6,625 nucleotides of DNA from contig JAJWOJ010000114.1 in assembly GCA_021635425.1 (NCBI GenBank), positions 1 through 6,625 on the forward strand, written 5' to 3'. The notes beneath the pieces are model-generated. The model did not search any database, was not told the origin of the DNA, and saw only the letters and a program-made list of their open reading frames with translations. The position numbers and the translations under genes are program-made. Shown piece by piece: positions 6,441-6,625 of this stretch; position 1 is the stretch's first letter; each line of letters opens with the position of its first letter. Source of the stretch: Clostridiales bacterium. GTDB lineage: Bacteria; Bacillota; Clostridia; Christensenellales; Borkfalkiaceae.

Positions 6441-6494
6441 AAATCCGTGCGAAGAACGAGCCTATAAAGGCAACCGAAATCGCACGGATTTTTT
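6441..6494 (+). terminator. Intrinsic terminator of the structured RNA
   Basis: An 11-pair perfect stem (AAATCCGTGCG at 6441-6451 with its complement at 6481-6491) is followed by a run of six T at 6489-6494. Its large loop carries a second small hairpin, GCCT/AGGC at 6460-6463 and 6468-6471. The T-run follows the plus-strand side, which sets the direction. Confidence 0.8.
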
Positions 6495-6522
6495 GTCTGC
6501 GGATACAAATCGGAGGCGTTTT

Positions 6523-6528
6523 ATGTAA
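6523..6528 (+). promoter_or_regulatory. Start-stop mini-ORF (ATG TAA) with strong ribosome site
   Basis: GGAGG at 6512-6516 is followed after 6 bases by ATG TAA at 6523-6528. A ribosome could initiate and terminate at once, giving a stalled or recycling ribosome in the leader of the plus-strand gene at 6615. It may be a regulatory element or the remnant of a lost gene start; the perfect spacing favours some function, but chance is not excluded. Confidence 0.4.
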
Positions 6529-6557
6529 CAAAAATAGAAACTTAATACTAACTTTTA

Positions 6558-6591
6558 AGTCGGTGATAGAAAAAATATCAGCGGCTTTTTT
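6558..6591 (+). terminator. Second terminator-like hairpin in the leader of the plus-strand gene
   Basis: An 11-position stem (6558-6568 with 6576-6586) with one G-G mismatch and a 7-base loop is followed by six T at 6586-6591. It ends only 23 bases before the ATG at 6615, so it would either stop read-through from upstream or act as an attenuator for that gene. Confidence 0.6.
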
Positions 6592-6614
6592 GTCGTCTTT
6601 CGGGAGGTTAAACA

Positions 6615-6625
6615 ATGACAAATTA
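6615..6625 (+). CDS. Start of a plus-strand gene, product unknown (truncated by window edge)
   Basis: An ATG at 6615-6617 is preceded by GGGAGG (6602-6607) with a 7-base spacer, an excellent ribosome site, after a terminator-like hairpin. Only three full codons (Met-Thr-Asn) are visible, so nothing can be said of the product. Its orientation is opposite to the restriction-modification genes and it lies downstream of the structured RNA. Confidence 0.5.

Larger units (their letters stand above)
6193..6494 (+). ncRNA. Candidate structured non-coding RNA, about 300 nt, class unknown
   Basis: A consensus promoter places the 5' end at about 6193 and an intrinsic terminator ends it at 6494. Between them perfect or near-perfect stems follow one another: 6194-6200 with 6224-6230 (ACGAGAG/CTCTCGT); 6234-6240 with 6252-6258 (ATCGGGC/GCCCGAT); 6261-6269 with 6275-6284, with wobble pairs; 6297-6303 with 6338-6344 (CCGTCGC/GCGACGG) enclosing 6312-6320 with 6328-6336; 6346-6355 with 6369-6378 (ten pairs); and 6396-6402 with 6409-6415. 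No reading frame in it has a ribosome site or plausible protein. I checked by eye for landmarks of tmRNA, RNase P RNA, SRP RNA, T-box and common riboswitches and found none. It could be a trans-acting RNA, a partner of the plus-strand gene beginning at 6615, or a long regulatory leader. Confidence 0.6.

Noticed and set aside
6193..6494. Known RNA classes (tmRNA, RNase P RNA, SRP RNA, 6S RNA, T-box, retron msr-msd, type III toxin-antitoxin repeats)
   Set aside because: By eye I found no T-box AGGGUGGNACCGCG, no RNase P P4 core, no tRNA-like CCA end, no long central-bubble duplex, no outer a1/a2 repeat pair and no tandem repeats. This is not a substitute for a covariance search.
6188..6508. Minus-strand open frame of 106 residues opposite the structured RNA
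   Set aside because: It lacks a ribosome site, has a low-complexity sequence rich in Arg, Asn and Ser with no recognisable domain, and runs through hairpin arms whose structure and promoter point to plus-strand RNA.
1..6625. CRISPR array, insertion sequence or tRNA/attachment site
   Set aside because: No regularly spaced direct repeats, transposase frame, paired terminal inverted repeats or tRNA fold was visible.

Overview
This window is a bacterial DNA-modification and defence island. Seven genes on the minus strand are fully inside it and an eighth runs off the left edge. At the right end the polarity flips: a plus-strand promoter drives what looks like a structured non-coding RNA, and another plus-strand gene begins at the last bases. 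Strong GGAG-type ribosome binding sites and near-consensus TTGACA/TATAAT promoters with 17-bp spacers, in moderately AT-rich DNA, suggest a Gram-positive host, perhaps a clostridial Bacillota. That assignment is an inference from signals, not from a marker gene.

Right-hand module (about 6103 down to 2319, minus strand): a promoter with a candidate operator, then a small Xre-type regulator, a Vsr-like endonuclease, a cytosine-C5 methyltransferase of the probable CCGG type, a HpaII-family restriction endonuclease, and a second C5 methyltransferase. These genes overlap or nearly touch and share a CpG-rich codon style. The core reads as a Type II restriction-modification system: the methyltransferase protects host sites, the endonuclease cuts unprotected DNA, the Vsr-like enzyme would repair T:G mismatches left by deaminated 5-methylcytosine, and the Xre protein probably times expression.

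Left-hand module (2326 down to 1 and beyond, minus strand): an HNH nuclease, a third C5 methyltransferase, and the first 229 codons of a GHKL (Hsp90/MutL/MORC-type) ATPase. These genes, the HNH gene above all, are more AT-rich and lower in CpG than the right-hand genes, so the island looks like two systems joined end to end. A C5 methyltransferase next to a GHKL ATPase recalls the ATPase-containing restriction systems related to eukaryotic MORC proteins. The arrangement with an HNH nuclease is the best candidate here for a less-described defence system.

Right end (6043 to 6625): this 570-base stretch has no convincing complete protein gene. It holds divergent promoters, three copies of AACATTT (one inside a GAAC-N4-GTTC palindrome), a roughly 300-nt RNA with at least seven strong hairpins ending in an intrinsic terminator, a start-stop mini-ORF (ATG TAA) with a perfect Shine-Dalgarno, a second terminator-like hairpin, and the start of a plus-strand gene. 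I could not match the RNA to a class I know.
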